Assembly: GCA_902794395.1 (NCBI GenBank)
Contig: CADBHB010000005.1
Coordinates: 1-64,000, forward strand
Origin: an uncultured Ruminococcus sp.
GTDB taxonomy: Bacteria > Bacillota > Clostridia > Oscillospirales > Acutalibacteraceae
Reading direction: 5' to 3'
DNA: 64,000 nucleotides
This document shows, piece after piece, positions 16,072-23,699 of this stretch. Every line of letters begins with the position of its first letter. Within the stretch, counting starts at the first letter, position 1. The translations under genes were made by a program, and so were the position numbers. The notes beneath the pieces were generated by a model. That model saw only the letters and a program-made list of their open reading frames with translations. It did not search any database and was not told the origin of the DNA.

Positions 16072-17462
16072 TGCTGTACGATAAGCTCAAGGCTTACGCC
16101 GAAAGCGGAGTTTATCCTTTTCATATGCCGGGGCACAAGCGGCAAAGCATCTGCGACCTGCCTTATCGCATAGATTTAACGGAGATCGAAGGCTTTGACA
16201 ATCTGCACGACCCGCAGGGCTGCATCCGTGAGCTTGAGAAAAAAGCCGAGGCGCTGTTTAACTCGAAGAGAGCGTTTTTGATGGTGAACGGAGCCACCGG
16301 AGGCATACTGGCGGGCGTCCGTTCCCTGACAAATCCCGGGGACACGGTGATACTGGCGCGAAACTGCCACAGATCTGTATACAACGCGGTTGAGCTATGC
16401 GGCTTGAACGCCGAATATATCTATCCTAAAAGACTTTCAGGTTATCCGTCTGTCTGCGGCAGCATCACGGAAGAAGAGGTGTTTGCGGCGCTGCAGGCGC
16501 ACCCGGAAGCAAAGCTTGTGGTTCTCACCTCGCCGACCTATGAAGGCGTAGGCTCCGACCTTGCGCTGATAGCGGAGATCTGCCGTGACTGCGGAGCAAG
16601 GCTGCTTGTGGATGAGGCGCACGGGGCGCACAGGTATTTTGACCGCAAAACCGTGACCGCCACCGCTGCGGGCGCTGATGTATCTGTTGTCAGCCTGCAC
16701 AAGACCATGCCTTCGCTTACACAAACCGCACTGTTGCTTACAGGCGATGAAGCGCTTATCCCTCTGCTTCAAGAGAATCTTTCGGTGTTTGAGACCAGCA
16801 GCCCCTCCTATGTGCTTATGAGCTCTATGGAAATGTGTTTTCGGTTCATAGAGGAGCAGGCGGGTATATTTGAAAGCTACGAAAAAAGACTGGCTGACTT
16901 TTACCGCAAAACAGGTTCGCTTAAAAATCTTCAGCTTTTATATAACAGACTCCCCGAAAACGTGTTTGACTTCGACAGGGGAAAGCTTGTCATTATGACC
17001 TTAGGCACCGATGTGAGCGGTCACGAACTGGCTGAGCTTTTGCGGCGCGATTATCGGATAGAAACAGAGATGTCCGCGGACGATTATGTTATCGCCATGA
17101 CCTCCGTGTGTGACACGGACGAGGGGTTTGAGCGACTGGCAGAGGCTTTGATAAAAATCGACAGCAAGCTCTGCGCGGTACCTCTCACTCAAAATTCTAT
17201 ATTAGAAATAAAGCCGCAAAAGGCTTGCCGCTCCTGCGACTGCTTTAAACGCGCTTGCGCCGTGAAGCCGTTGGAGCAAACGGCGGGCTTGGTCTCTTAT
17301 GAGGATGTTTTTGCATATCCTCCCGGTATACCCCTGATAGTGAAGGGCGAAGTAATGACCGAGGAGCTGTTGAGGGAAATAGGCAGGCTTGAGCGGCGCG
17401 GCGTAAGCATCTGTTCCTCACGCGGCACATATCCCGACGGCTTGATGGTTTCAGATTTGTGA
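16071..17462 (+). CDS. PLP-dependent Orn/Lys/Arg decarboxylase family protein
   Basis: A 463-residue fold-type I PLP enzyme. It opens with YPFHMPGHKR, typical of the short Gram-positive Orn/Lys/Arg decarboxylases. It has VNGATGGILAGVRS, the PLP-anchoring Asp in VDEAHGAHRYF and the Schiff-base Lys in SLHKTMPSLTQ. The C-terminal part has PPGIPLIVKGE. Members make agmatine, cadaverine or putrescine; the substrate cannot be assigned from motifs. The ATG overlaps the prfC stop, so it is co-translated with RF3. The next gene has its own promoter. Confidence 0.88.
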   Translation: MLYDKLKAYAESGVYPFHMPGHKRQSICDLPYRIDLTEIEGFDNLHDPQGCIRELEKKAEALFNSKRAFLMVNGATGGILAGVRSLTNPGDTVILARNCHRSVYNAVELCGLNAEYIYPKRLSGYPSVCGSITEEEVFAALQAHPEAKLVVLTSPTYEGVGSDLALIAEICRDCGARLLVDEAHGAHRYFDRKTVTATAAGADVSVVSLHKTMPSLTQTALLLTGDEALIPLLQENLSVFETSSPSYVLMSSMEMCFRFIEEQAGIFESYEKRLADFYRKTGSLKNLQLLYNRLPENVFDFDRGKLVIMTLGTDVSGHELAELLRRDYRIETEMSADDYVIAMTSVCDTDEGFERLAEALIKIDSKLCAVPLTQNSILEIKPQKACRSCDCFKRACAVKPLEQTAGLVSYEDVFAYPPGIPLIVKGEVMTEELLREIGRLERRGVSICSSRGTYPDGLMVSDL

Positions 17463-17491
17463 TTGACAAAATCCGCGCTATATGATAATAT
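17463..17491 (+). promoter_or_regulatory. Promoter of the SCIFF operon
   Basis: -35 TTGACA (17463-17468), immediately after the decarboxylase stop. A 17-bp spacer leads to TAATAT (17486-17491); GATAAT at 17484 is an alternative -10. Confidence 0.6.
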
Positions 17492-17524
17492 TAAATTAAT
17501 AATTCCCAAAGGAGTATGATACCT

Positions 17525-17674
17525 ATGAAGAGAATCAAGACTATCGAGACACGCGATCTCAAAAAGAGCGTAAAGACCGGCGGCTGCGGCGAATGTCAGA
17601 CCTCCTGCCAGTCCGCTTGCAAGACCTCCTGCGGCGTTGCCAATCAGCAGTGCGAGAAGTGCCTCGAGAAATAA
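17525..17674 (+). CDS. scfA: SCIFF ranthipeptide precursor, with a seventh cysteine
   Basis: A 49-residue peptide too short for most ORF callers. The ATG at 17525 lies 10 bases after AAAGGAG (an in-frame ATG at 17516 is too close). The basic leader is followed by TGGCGECQTSCQSACKTSC and a final Cys-containing tail, a near-perfect match to the SCIFF family (six cysteines in forty-five residues). Cysteines are at 21, 24, 28, 32, 36, 43 and 46. The family normally stops just after the sixth, so Cys46 in the short extension KCLEK is extra. SCIFF peptides receive sulfur-to-carbon thioether links from a radical SAM enzyme, encoded next. Their biological role is not established. Confidence 0.93.
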   Translation: MKRIKTIETRDLKKSVKTGGCGECQTSCQSACKTSCGVANQQCEKCLEK

Positions 17675-17693
17675 TTACTCAAAAAGGAATTGC

Positions 17694-17726
17694 AGCCGTT
17701 ATCCCACAGGGCTAACGGCTTTCCTT
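17694..17726 (+). terminator. Partial terminator/attenuator between SCIFF and its maturase
   Basis: AGCCGTTA (17694-17701) pairs with TAACGGCT (17713-17720), followed by the weak T-tract TTCCTT. It probably lets more precursor than maturase mRNA be made. Confidence 0.6.
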
Positions 17727-17745
17727 ATGTATACGGAGTGACAGT

Positions 17746-19122
17746 ATGATCCATCAGTATAAACTAAACGGCTACAACATCGTGCTCGACGTCTACAGCG
17801 GCAGCGTCCACTGCGTGGACGACCTCGCATATGACGTTATCGAGCGGTTTGAAAGCAGCGGCAGAGAGGATATAATCTCCTCCTTGCTGGATAAATACAA
17901 GGGCGACCCTACCGTGAACGCGCAGGAGATCTCAGACTGCCTTGACGACGTACAGGAGCTAAAGGAGCAGGGAAAGCTGTTTACAGAGGACAAGTACGCC
18001 GACCTCGCCTTTGACTTCAAAAAACGCAACACAATCATAAAGGCTCTGTGTCTGCATATCGCTCACACCTGCAACCTAAACTGCGAATACTGCTTTGCAA
18101 GCCAAGGCAAATACCACGGCGAACGCGCGCTAATGAGCCTTGAGGTGGGCAAACGCGCGATCGATTTCCTTATAGAAAACTCGGGCAGCCGTGTTAACCT
18201 CGAGGTGGACTTCTTCGGCGGTGAACCGCTGATGAACTTTGATGTGGTAAAGGGAATAGTCGCCTACGCGCGCAGCATTGAAAAGCAGCACAACAAGAAC
18301 TTCCGCTTCACCCTAACCACCAACGGTATGCTGGTGGACGACGATGTGATAGACTTTGCCAACCGCGAGTGTCACAACGTTGTGCTGAGCTTGGACGGCA
18401 GAAAGGAAATCCACGACAATCTGCGCAAGACCGTAAACGGCAAGGGCAGTTATGATGTGATCGTCCCCAAATTTCAGGAGTTCGTCAAGCGCCGCGAGGG
18501 CAAGGGCTACTACGTGCGCGGCACCTACACCCACAACAACACCGACTTCACCAACGACATTTTCCACATGGCGGAGCTGGGCTTTACCGAGCTTTCGATG
18601 GAGCCTGTCGTCTGCGCGCCTGACGACCCCTACGCGCTGACCTATGATGATCTTCCCGTGCTTTTTGAGCAGTATGAGATACTCGCGAAGGAAATGCTCA
18701 AGCGCGAAAAAGAGGGCAGACCGCTGACCTTCTATCACTACATGATAGACCTAACGGGAGGTCCGTGTATATATAAGCGTATCTCGGGCTGCGGCTCGGG
18801 CACCGAATATATGGCGGTGACTCCCTGGGGCGATCTTTATCCCTGTCACCAGTTTGTCGGCGATGAAAAATACAGGCTCGGAGATATTTGGAAGGGCGTG
18901 GAAAACCACGAGGTACAGGATGAATTTAAGCTGTGCAACGCCTACGCCCGTCCCGATTGCAAGGACTGCTGGGCAAGACTGTACTGCAGCGGCGGCTGCG
19001 CGGCGAACGCCTACCACGCCACAGGCTCGGTAAACGGCATATATGAATACGGCTGTGAGCTGTTCAGAAAGCGCATGGAGTGCGCGATAATGATGAAGGT
19101 GGCACAGGCTGAAGAAAACTAA
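17746..19122 (+). CDS. scfB: SCIFF maturase: radical SAM/SPASM thioether-forming enzyme
   Basis: A 458-residue enzyme. Residues 1 to about 85 form a PqqD/RRE-like leader-binding region. The radical SAM cluster motif CNLNCEYC uses Cys109, Cys113 and Cys116, followed by FFGGEPLMNF and LTTNGMLV. From about residue 340 comes a SPASM domain with many cysteines, including CGSGTEYMAV, YPCHQFVG, CKDCWARLYCSGGCAAN and a last CELF, enough for two auxiliary 4Fe-4S clusters. Such maturases cross-link SCIFF cysteines to backbone or side-chain carbons. Start ATG 17746 has GGAGTGA upstream. The gene directly follows its precursor gene, which fixes the pairing. Confidence 0.95.
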   Translation: MIHQYKLNGYNIVLDVYSGSVHCVDDLAYDVIERFESSGREDIISSLLDKYKGDPTVNAQEISDCLDDVQELKEQGKLFTEDKYADLAFDFKKRNTIIKALCLHIAHTCNLNCEYCFASQGKYHGERALMSLEVGKRAIDFLIENSGSRVNLEVDFFGGEPLMNFDVVKGIVAYARSIEKQHNKNFRFTLTTNGMLVDDDVIDFANRECHNVVLSLDGRKEIHDNLRKTVNGKGSYDVIVPKFQEFVKRREGKGYYVRGTYTHNNTDFTNDIFHMAELGFTELSMEPVVCAPDDPYALTYDDLPVLFEQYEILAKEMLKREKEGRPLTFYHYMIDLTGGPCIYKRISGCGSGTEYMAVTPWGDLYPCHQFVGDEKYRLGDIWKGVENHEVQDEFKLCNAYARPDCKDCWARLYCSGGCAANAYHATGSVNGIYEYGCELFRKRMECAIMMKVAQAEEN

Positions 19123-19135
19123 ACACGCGATAGGG

Positions 19136-19164
19136 GAGAGAGGAGCGATCCTCTCTCTTGTTAT
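19136..19164 (+). terminator. Terminator of the SCIFF operon
   Basis: GAGAGAGGA (19136-19144) pairs with TCCTCTCTC (19149-19157), followed by TTGTTATT. Confidence 0.8.
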
Positions 19165-19392
19165 TCATGCTTGACTGTCAGGCTTATTTACAAACCTTTC
19201 AATACCCAATATATAATCGGCGGAAACGCGGTAGAGGCAGCACAGAGCTATCAAATGCTTTATGGGCAGCTCCCGCTTTCCGCTTTCGTATTTGCTGTAC
19301 TGCTCCTGCCGCGTGTGCAGGATGAACGCTATCTGCTCCTGCGTGAATCCGTTTGCTATGCGAAGCTCCTTCAGACGTTTGCAATAATCCAT
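19165..19392 (-). CDS. Small XRE-family HTH regulator
   Basis: A 75-residue protein that is little more than a Cro/CI-type helix-turn-helix: RLKELRIANGFTQEQIAFIL, then the recognition helix in TRQEQYSKYESGKRELP, and LCCLYRVSADYILGI. The ATG at 19392 has AAAGGTGAT upstream. It lies convergent to scfB. Such short XRE proteins often repress their own or a neighbouring gene; no operator is obvious here. No toxin-like partner gene adjoins it. Confidence 0.85.
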   Translation of the reverse strand: MDYCKRLKELRIANGFTQEQIAFILHTRQEQYSKYESGKRELPIKHLIALCCLYRVSADYILGIERFVNKPDSQA

Positions 19393-19693
19393 AATATCAC
19401 CTTTTCCTATATTACAAATAGTATAATTTATGTTTCAACATCATTATAACATGTTAATATGTCCGATTGCAACTAAAACTTATGTTAACAGCAATGTGAA
19501 AAACTTGAAACCGAGTTATACAAAATCTTTTTTCTATGTGGAAACTCAGCTTTGCCCAAACAAAAATGCAGGAAAATTTTTAAAAATGTCAGTCATACGG
19601 GGGATAATCCTGCAAAATTTCATACAAAATGCAGATAAACGCGGCAAAAAGATTACAATTATGAATTATTCCAAAAAAATCTTGCAAAAACAC
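19393..19693. other. AT-rich intergenic region without a convincing gene
   Basis: About 300 bases between the divergent XRE and gdhA genes. A 94-codon open frame (19430-19714) has no ribosome binding site and reads as random Lys/Asn-rich sequence, as expected from AT-rich DNA. The stretch probably holds upstream control sites for gdhA. Confidence 0.5.
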
Positions 19694-19722
19694 TTGAAAA
19701 ATCCATCCATATAGTGTAAAAT
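19694..19722 (+). promoter_or_regulatory. Sigma-A promoter of gdhA
   Basis: -35 TTGAAA (19694-19699), 17-bp spacer, -10 TAAAAT (19717-19722). The leader has an 8-bp hairpin (19736-19754), then GGGAGG before the ATG. Confidence 0.7.
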
Positions 19723-19800
19723 AAGAAACGTTGGTGAAATGAAAGCTTCATTTCCCTGCAAAAGTAATCAATTGAATATTTTAAGGGAGGATTTCTAACA

Positions 19801-21141
19801 ATGTCATACGTTAGTGAACAGCTCGAAAAGCTGGCAGCAAAAAATCCGAATCAGCCCGAGTTCCTTCAGACCGCTACCGAGGTTTTAACTTCCTTGGAGC
19901 CGGTGTTTGATGCGAACCCCGAATATGAAAAGATGGCGCTGATCGAAAGAATCACCGAGCCTGAGAGACAGGTCATGTTCAGAGTACCTTGGGTGGATGA
20001 TAACGGCAAGGTTCAGGTGAACCGCGGTTTCCGTATCCAGTTCAACAGCGCGCTTGGTCCCTATAAGGGCGGCCTGCGTTTTGCCCCCAATGTAAATATC
20101 AGTATCGTGAAGTTCCTCGGCTTTGAGCAGATCTTCAAGAACGCTCTGACCGGTCTGCCCATCGGCGGCGGCAAGGGCGGCGCTGACTTTGATCCCAACG
20201 GCAAGTCCGATATGGAGATCATGCGTTTCTGCCAGTCCTTTATGACTGAGCTTTTCAGACACATCGGCCCCAACACCGACGTTCCCGCAGGTGACCTGGG
20301 CGTAGGCGGCAGAGAGATCGGCTACATGATGGGTCAGTACAAGAGAATCCGTGACAGCTATGACGGCACTTTGACCGGTAAGGGCGTGCCCAACGGCGGT
20401 CTCGCGGGCAGAGATGAAGCTACCGGCTACGGTATCGTGTTCTATGCAAGAGAGATGCTCAAGCACTTCGGCGAGACTCTCGAGGGCAAGAAGGTCGTTA
20501 TCTCCGGCTTCGGCAACGTTGCCTGGGGTACCGCTAAGAAGCTCGAGCAGCTCGGCGCTAAGGCTATCACCATTTCCGGTCCCGACGGTTACATCCTCGA
20601 CGAGGACGGCGTTACCGGCGAGAAGATCGATTACCTCCTCGAGCTCAGAAGCTCCGGTAAGAACATCTGCGCTCCTTACGCTGAAAAATACCCCAACGCG
20701 AAATTCTTCCCCGGCGAGAAGCCCTGGGGTGTTAAGGCTGACCTTTACATTCCCTGCGCTACTCAGAACGAGATCCACACTGCCGACGCTGAGAAGATGG
20801 TTGCCAACGGCTGCAAATTCCTCTGCGAAGGCGCTAACATGCCCACCACCAACGAGGCTATCGAGTACCTGCAGAACAACGGCGTTGTTGTCGGTCCTTC
20901 CAAGGCTGCAAATGCCGGCGGCGTAGCTTGCTCCTGCATCGAGATGGCTCAGAACGCTGAGCACCTCATCTTCTCTGAGGATGAAGTATTCGAGAAGCTC
21001 GAAGGCATTATGGTCAACATCTTCAAGCAGACAATGGATGCTTGCGAGAAGTACAACCTCGGTGACAACCTCATCGCCGGCGCGAACATCGCGGGCTTTG
21101 AGAGAGTTGCTAAGGCTATGATGTTCCAGGGCATCTGCTAA
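19801..21141 (+). CDS. gdhA: NADP-type glutamate dehydrogenase
   Basis: The 446-residue hexameric-type enzyme interconverts 2-oxoglutarate plus ammonium and glutamate. Motifs include the substrate-binding GPYKGGLRFAPNV, the catalytic Lys in LPIGGGKGGADFDP, PAGDLGVGGREIGYM and the Rossmann motif SGFGNVAWGTA. Length and N terminus match the NADP(H)-dependent biosynthetic class of gut Clostridia. Codon choice is very biased (CTC, GGC, AAG, GAG), unlike its neighbours, which fits very high expression. It has a strong promoter and GGGAGGATTT upstream. It may work with glnN and carAB in nitrogen assimilation. Confidence 0.97.
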   Translation: MSYVSEQLEKLAAKNPNQPEFLQTATEVLTSLEPVFDANPEYEKMALIERITEPERQVMFRVPWVDDNGKVQVNRGFRIQFNSALGPYKGGLRFAPNVNISIVKFLGFEQIFKNALTGLPIGGGKGGADFDPNGKSDMEIMRFCQSFMTELFRHIGPNTDVPAGDLGVGGREIGYMMGQYKRIRDSYDGTLTGKGVPNGGLAGRDEATGYGIVFYAREMLKHFGETLEGKKVVISGFGNVAWGTAKKLEQLGAKAITISGPDGYILDEDGVTGEKIDYLLELRSSGKNICAPYAEKYPNAKFFPGEKPWGVKADLYIPCATQNEIHTADAEKMVANGCKFLCEGANMPTTNEAIEYLQNNGVVVGPSKAANAGGVACSCIEMAQNAEHLIFSEDEVFEKLEGIMVNIFKQTMDACEKYNLGDNLIAGANIAGFERVAKAMMFQGIC

Positions 21142-21266
21142 GCAACAAAACGTTGCATCAGTCCGCCTTTGAAACGCTTCCCGATAAAGGAACATAATTT
21201 ACAACGGCGGATCAAGACTGCTTCTTTTGGAAGCGTCAATTGATTTGTTCATAAAATCTACCATAT

Positions 21267-21306
21267 AAAAAGCGGCGTCCGGGAATACTCGGGCGTTGTT
21301 TTTTTA
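21267..21306 (+). terminator. Terminator after gdhA
   Basis: A wobble-rich stem (about 21267-21282 with 21289-21300) flanked by AAAAA and seven T. Confidence 0.55.
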
Positions 21307-21333
21307 ATAAATATAATATGAAGGAGGACTCTT

Positions 21334-21891
21334 ATGAACCATCTCGGCACAAAGACATTGGAAACACAGCGACTGATACTGCGTAAAACAGTTGAAAGCG
21401 ACGCAGAACCTATGTTCGAGAACTGGGCGAACGATGGGAGAGTGACAAAGTATTTGACTTGGTCGCCGTATGAAAGCGCAGAACAACTCAGAGAAAGCTA
21501 TCATCGGTATTTATTGGAAAGCCAACAGAAGAATGATTTTTATGACTGGAAAATCGTTTTGAAAGACACCGATGAGCCGATAGGTTCCATAGGCGTTGTC
21601 AGACTGCGCGAGGACACCGGCGAAGCGGAGGTCGGTTATTGCTTAGGTTACGCCTGGTGGCACCAAGGCTTTATGACCGAGGCGTTTACGCGCGTTATCA
21701 AATTCTTATTTGAAGAAGTCGGCGTTAACCGTATCATGGCAAAGCACGATCCTAACAATCCGCACTCGGGCGACGTTATGAAGAAATGCGGTTTGAAGTA
21801 CGAAGGTACGCTGCGTCAAGCGGGAGTAAACATGCAGGGCGTCTGCGACGAAGCGATCTACGCCATACTCAAGAAAGACTATTTAGAATAA
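21334..21891 (+). CDS. GNAT-family N-acetyltransferase (RimJ/RimL type)
   Basis: A 185-residue acetyltransferase of the ribosomal-protein/small-molecule branch: TLETQRLILRKT at the N terminus, IGSIGVVRL, EVGYCLGYAWWHQGFMTEA for the acetyl-CoA loop, and RIMAKHDPNNPHSGDVMKKCGL near the C terminus. The acceptor is unknown. The ATG at 21334 follows AAGGAGG. It lies behind the gdhA terminator, so it is probably an independent unit. Confidence 0.9.
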   Translation: MNHLGTKTLETQRLILRKTVESDAEPMFENWANDGRVTKYLTWSPYESAEQLRESYHRYLLESQQKNDFYDWKIVLKDTDEPIGSIGVVRLREDTGEAEVGYCLGYAWWHQGFMTEAFTRVIKFLFEEVGVNRIMAKHDPNNPHSGDVMKKCGLKYEGTLRQAGVNMQGVCDEAIYAILKKDYLE

Positions 21892-21896
21892 TCACA

Positions 21897-21958
21897 CAGC
21901 CGACAGCAGCTCTCGGGATGATGCGTTCATCGCCGAAAACCACGCTGTCGGCTGCATT
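21897..21958 (+). other. Nested stem-loop in the 3' region of the GNAT gene
   Basis: CAGCCGACAGC (21897-21907) pairs with GCTGTCGGCTG (21944-21954), and a second stem (GATGA with TCATC) sits inside. Only a short T-tract (CATTTTGC) follows, so it may be a composite terminator or a structured 3' end. Confidence 0.5.
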
Positions 21959-21987
21959 TTGCTTATTTCAGGTTTTTTCCTCCCCTC

Positions 21988-22017
21988 AATTATACAAAAT
22001 ATTCATTTTGTATAATT
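21988..22017. repeat. 30-bp perfect palindrome upstream of the Xer-type recombinase
   Basis: Two 13-bp arms, AATTATACAAAAT and its complement, flank ATTC. A second shorter inverted repeat (ATTATTCT/AGAATAAT, 22015-22035) overlaps its right end. It lies 62-91 bases before the recombinase start, so it is either an operator or a recombinase binding site. Confidence 0.7.
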
Positions 22018-22050
22018 ATTCTTATACAGAATAATAACTCCCCTTTTTTA

Positions 22051-22059
22051 TGTTATAAT
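22051..22059 (+). promoter_or_regulatory. Extended -10 promoter of the recombinase
   Basis: TGTTATAAT (22051-22059), a perfect extended -10; no clear -35. Confidence 0.6.
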
Positions 22060-22078
22060 ACATTTATGAGGTGAAAAT

Positions 22079-23065
22079 ATGGCTGTTCGTTTTCAGGATG
22101 AATCCTTTCCCGCTTTAAAAGAATATCTTTATTATCAGCAAACCATCCGTCAAAAGTCTCCCAAAACGGTTGACGAATACTTTTTGGATCTGCGCACCTT
22201 TTTCCGTTTTATGAAGGTTTACCGCAAACTGGTTCCCGCCGACACGGAGTTTGACAGTATTCCTATTGATGACATCGACCTGTCATTTCTCAAATCCATA
22301 GACTTGACAGACGCGTATGAGTTTATGAACTATCTTCAGCGCGATCGTCAAAACGGTCCTGCCTCACGCTCTCGCAAATGCTCAAGCATCAAGGGATTCT
22401 TTAAGTACATCACAAACAAAAAGCATTATCTTGACAAGGACCCTGTTGAAGAGCTGGAACTGCCAAAAAAGAAAAAAGCTTTGCCCAAGTATCTCACACT
22501 CGAACAAAGCATCGAACTCCTTGACGCCGTGGAGGGCGAAAACCGCGAACGCGACTACGCTATCCTCACTCTCTTTCTCAACTGCGGTCTGCGTGTTTCC
22601 GAAATGGCGGGTCTAAACTACAGCGACATCCGCAACGACAACACTATCCGCGTGCTCGGCAAGGGCAACAAGGAGCGTGTCATTTACCTGAATCAGGCTT
22701 GTATCAACGCTGTCAGGGACTACATGCGCGTGCGTCCGGTTGATGAAGTCAAGGACAAAAACGCCCTCTTTATCAGCCGCAACCGCAACAGGATGTCTGT
22801 CAAGACCATTCAGGCTATGGTGTACAAATACCTGGAAAAAATAGGTCTGAACGCTCAGGGGTATTCCTGCCATAAGCTTCGCCACACCGCGGCCACGCTG
22901 ATGTATCAGCACGGCGGCGTAGATGTGCGCGTTTTAAAGGAAGTGCTCGGGCACGAGAATCTCGGCACTACGGAGATATACACCCACCTGAGCAACGAAC
23001 AAATGAAAAACGCCGCGGACAGTAATCCGCTGGCGCATTTCAATAGGAAAAAGCAGAAAGGATGA
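22079..23065 (+). CDS. XerC/XerD-type tyrosine recombinase
   Basis: A 328-residue site-specific recombinase. The N-terminal SAM-like DNA-binding domain runs to about residue 150. The catalytic domain has the complete set: Arg in NCGLRVSEM, Lys in GKGNKER, His-x-x-Arg in CHKLRHTAATL, His in LGHENLGTT and the nucleophile Tyr in EIYTHL. It is slightly longer than typical XerC (about 300) because of an acidic insertion near residues 55-75. No integrase-type accessory genes or attachment sites flank it, so a chromosomal role such as dimer resolution is likelier than a mobile element. A palindrome lies just upstream. Its 3' end overlaps the convergent DUF6873 gene by 26 bases. Confidence 0.9.
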   Translation: MAVRFQDESFPALKEYLYYQQTIRQKSPKTVDEYFLDLRTFFRFMKVYRKLVPADTEFDSIPIDDIDLSFLKSIDLTDAYEFMNYLQRDRQNGPASRSRKCSSIKGFFKYITNKKHYLDKDPVEELELPKKKKALPKYLTLEQSIELLDAVEGENRERDYAILTLFLNCGLRVSEMAGLNYSDIRNDNTIRVLGKGNKERVIYLNQACINAVRDYMRVRPVDEVKDKNALFISRNRNRMSVKTIQAMVYKYLEKIGLNAQGYSCHKLRHTAATLMYQHGGVDVRVLKEVLGHENLGTTEIYTHLSNEQMKNAADSNPLAHFNRKKQKG

Positions 23066-23699
23066 CCGCGCCGCCTAAGTCGGTCAACGGCTCATTCTCG
23101 CATAATATTTCTATTTTAGAATCATTCCTCTCACAAAACACCTTGATTTTCTCGTAATCAGGGTGTTTTTTTACGTTTCCGAAAAAGAATACTATGTTTT
23201 CATCCGCAAAACCCGCTCCTCCGATAAAGCCGTAGTCAAAGCCCTCCAGCCGTATGTGACCCGCCGATATTCGCAGCACCTCTGCCCCACGGCTTTTCAG
23301 TGCTTTCTCGACGGAAGGATCGGCTGTGACAACAGCGCTGTCGTTCAAAACAAGCGCAGAACAGCGCGTATAGCCTTGTTTTACGTCGACACATTCTATT
23401 CCCTCTTTGGCGCAAAAGTCCAGCACAGAGGCGTCTGCGGCGCTTATTCTGCCGTATAGCCTGCCGCCTACATAAAGACAGTTGAGCCGCACGTTTTCGG
23501 GGTAGTTTTTGCCTATGGGATCAACACAGGTATCAAGCGTGAACACTCGGTCTTTGATGGGTAAGATCTGCATATCGGCGTGGCGCTGTTCGGGCTTCAA
23601 AAACGTTTCTATTTTCTTTGTAGGAATAATATTATAGCCGTGGCGCTCCAATTCCCTGCAAAAACAGTTGTATTCTGTGTTTATTACCAGCGCTTTCAC
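23040..23699 (-). CDS. DUF6873-like protein with a guanidino-modifying-enzyme fold
   Basis: A 219-residue protein with HADMQILPI, LNCLYVGGRL, VKQGYTRCSALVLND and GFIGGAGF. This pattern resembles the DUF6873 family, predicted to adopt the five-bladed propeller fold of arginine deiminases and amidinotransferases. The Asp and Arg/Cys positions could form an active site, but no activity is known. Its ATG overlaps the radA stop by 4 bases, making it the third gene of a cwlD-radA operon. Function by association is not possible. Confidence 0.65.
   Translation of the reverse strand: MKALVINTEYNCFCRELERHGYNIIPTKKIETFLKPEQRHADMQILPIKDRVFTLDTCVDPIGKNYPENVRLNCLYVGGRLYGRISAADASVLDFCAKEGIECVDVKQGYTRCSALVLNDSAVVTADPSVEKALKSRGAEVLRISAGHIRLEGFDYGFIGGAGFADENIVFFFGNVKKHPDYEKIKVFCERNDSKIEILCENEPLTDLGGAVILSAFSY

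Noticed and set aside
19430..19714. 94-codon frame upstream of gdhA
   Set aside because: AT-rich, no ribosome binding site, and its end covers the gdhA promoter.
19885..21195. 436-codon open frame antisense to gdhA
   Set aside because: It mirrors gdhA, whose biased codons (GGC, GAG, CTC) leave few stops on the other strand. It has no ribosome binding site or recognisable family.
22079..23065. Integrase of a genomic island
   Set aside because: No tRNA-anchored site, direct repeats, excisionase, relaxase or phage genes nearby; neighbours are conserved housekeeping genes.
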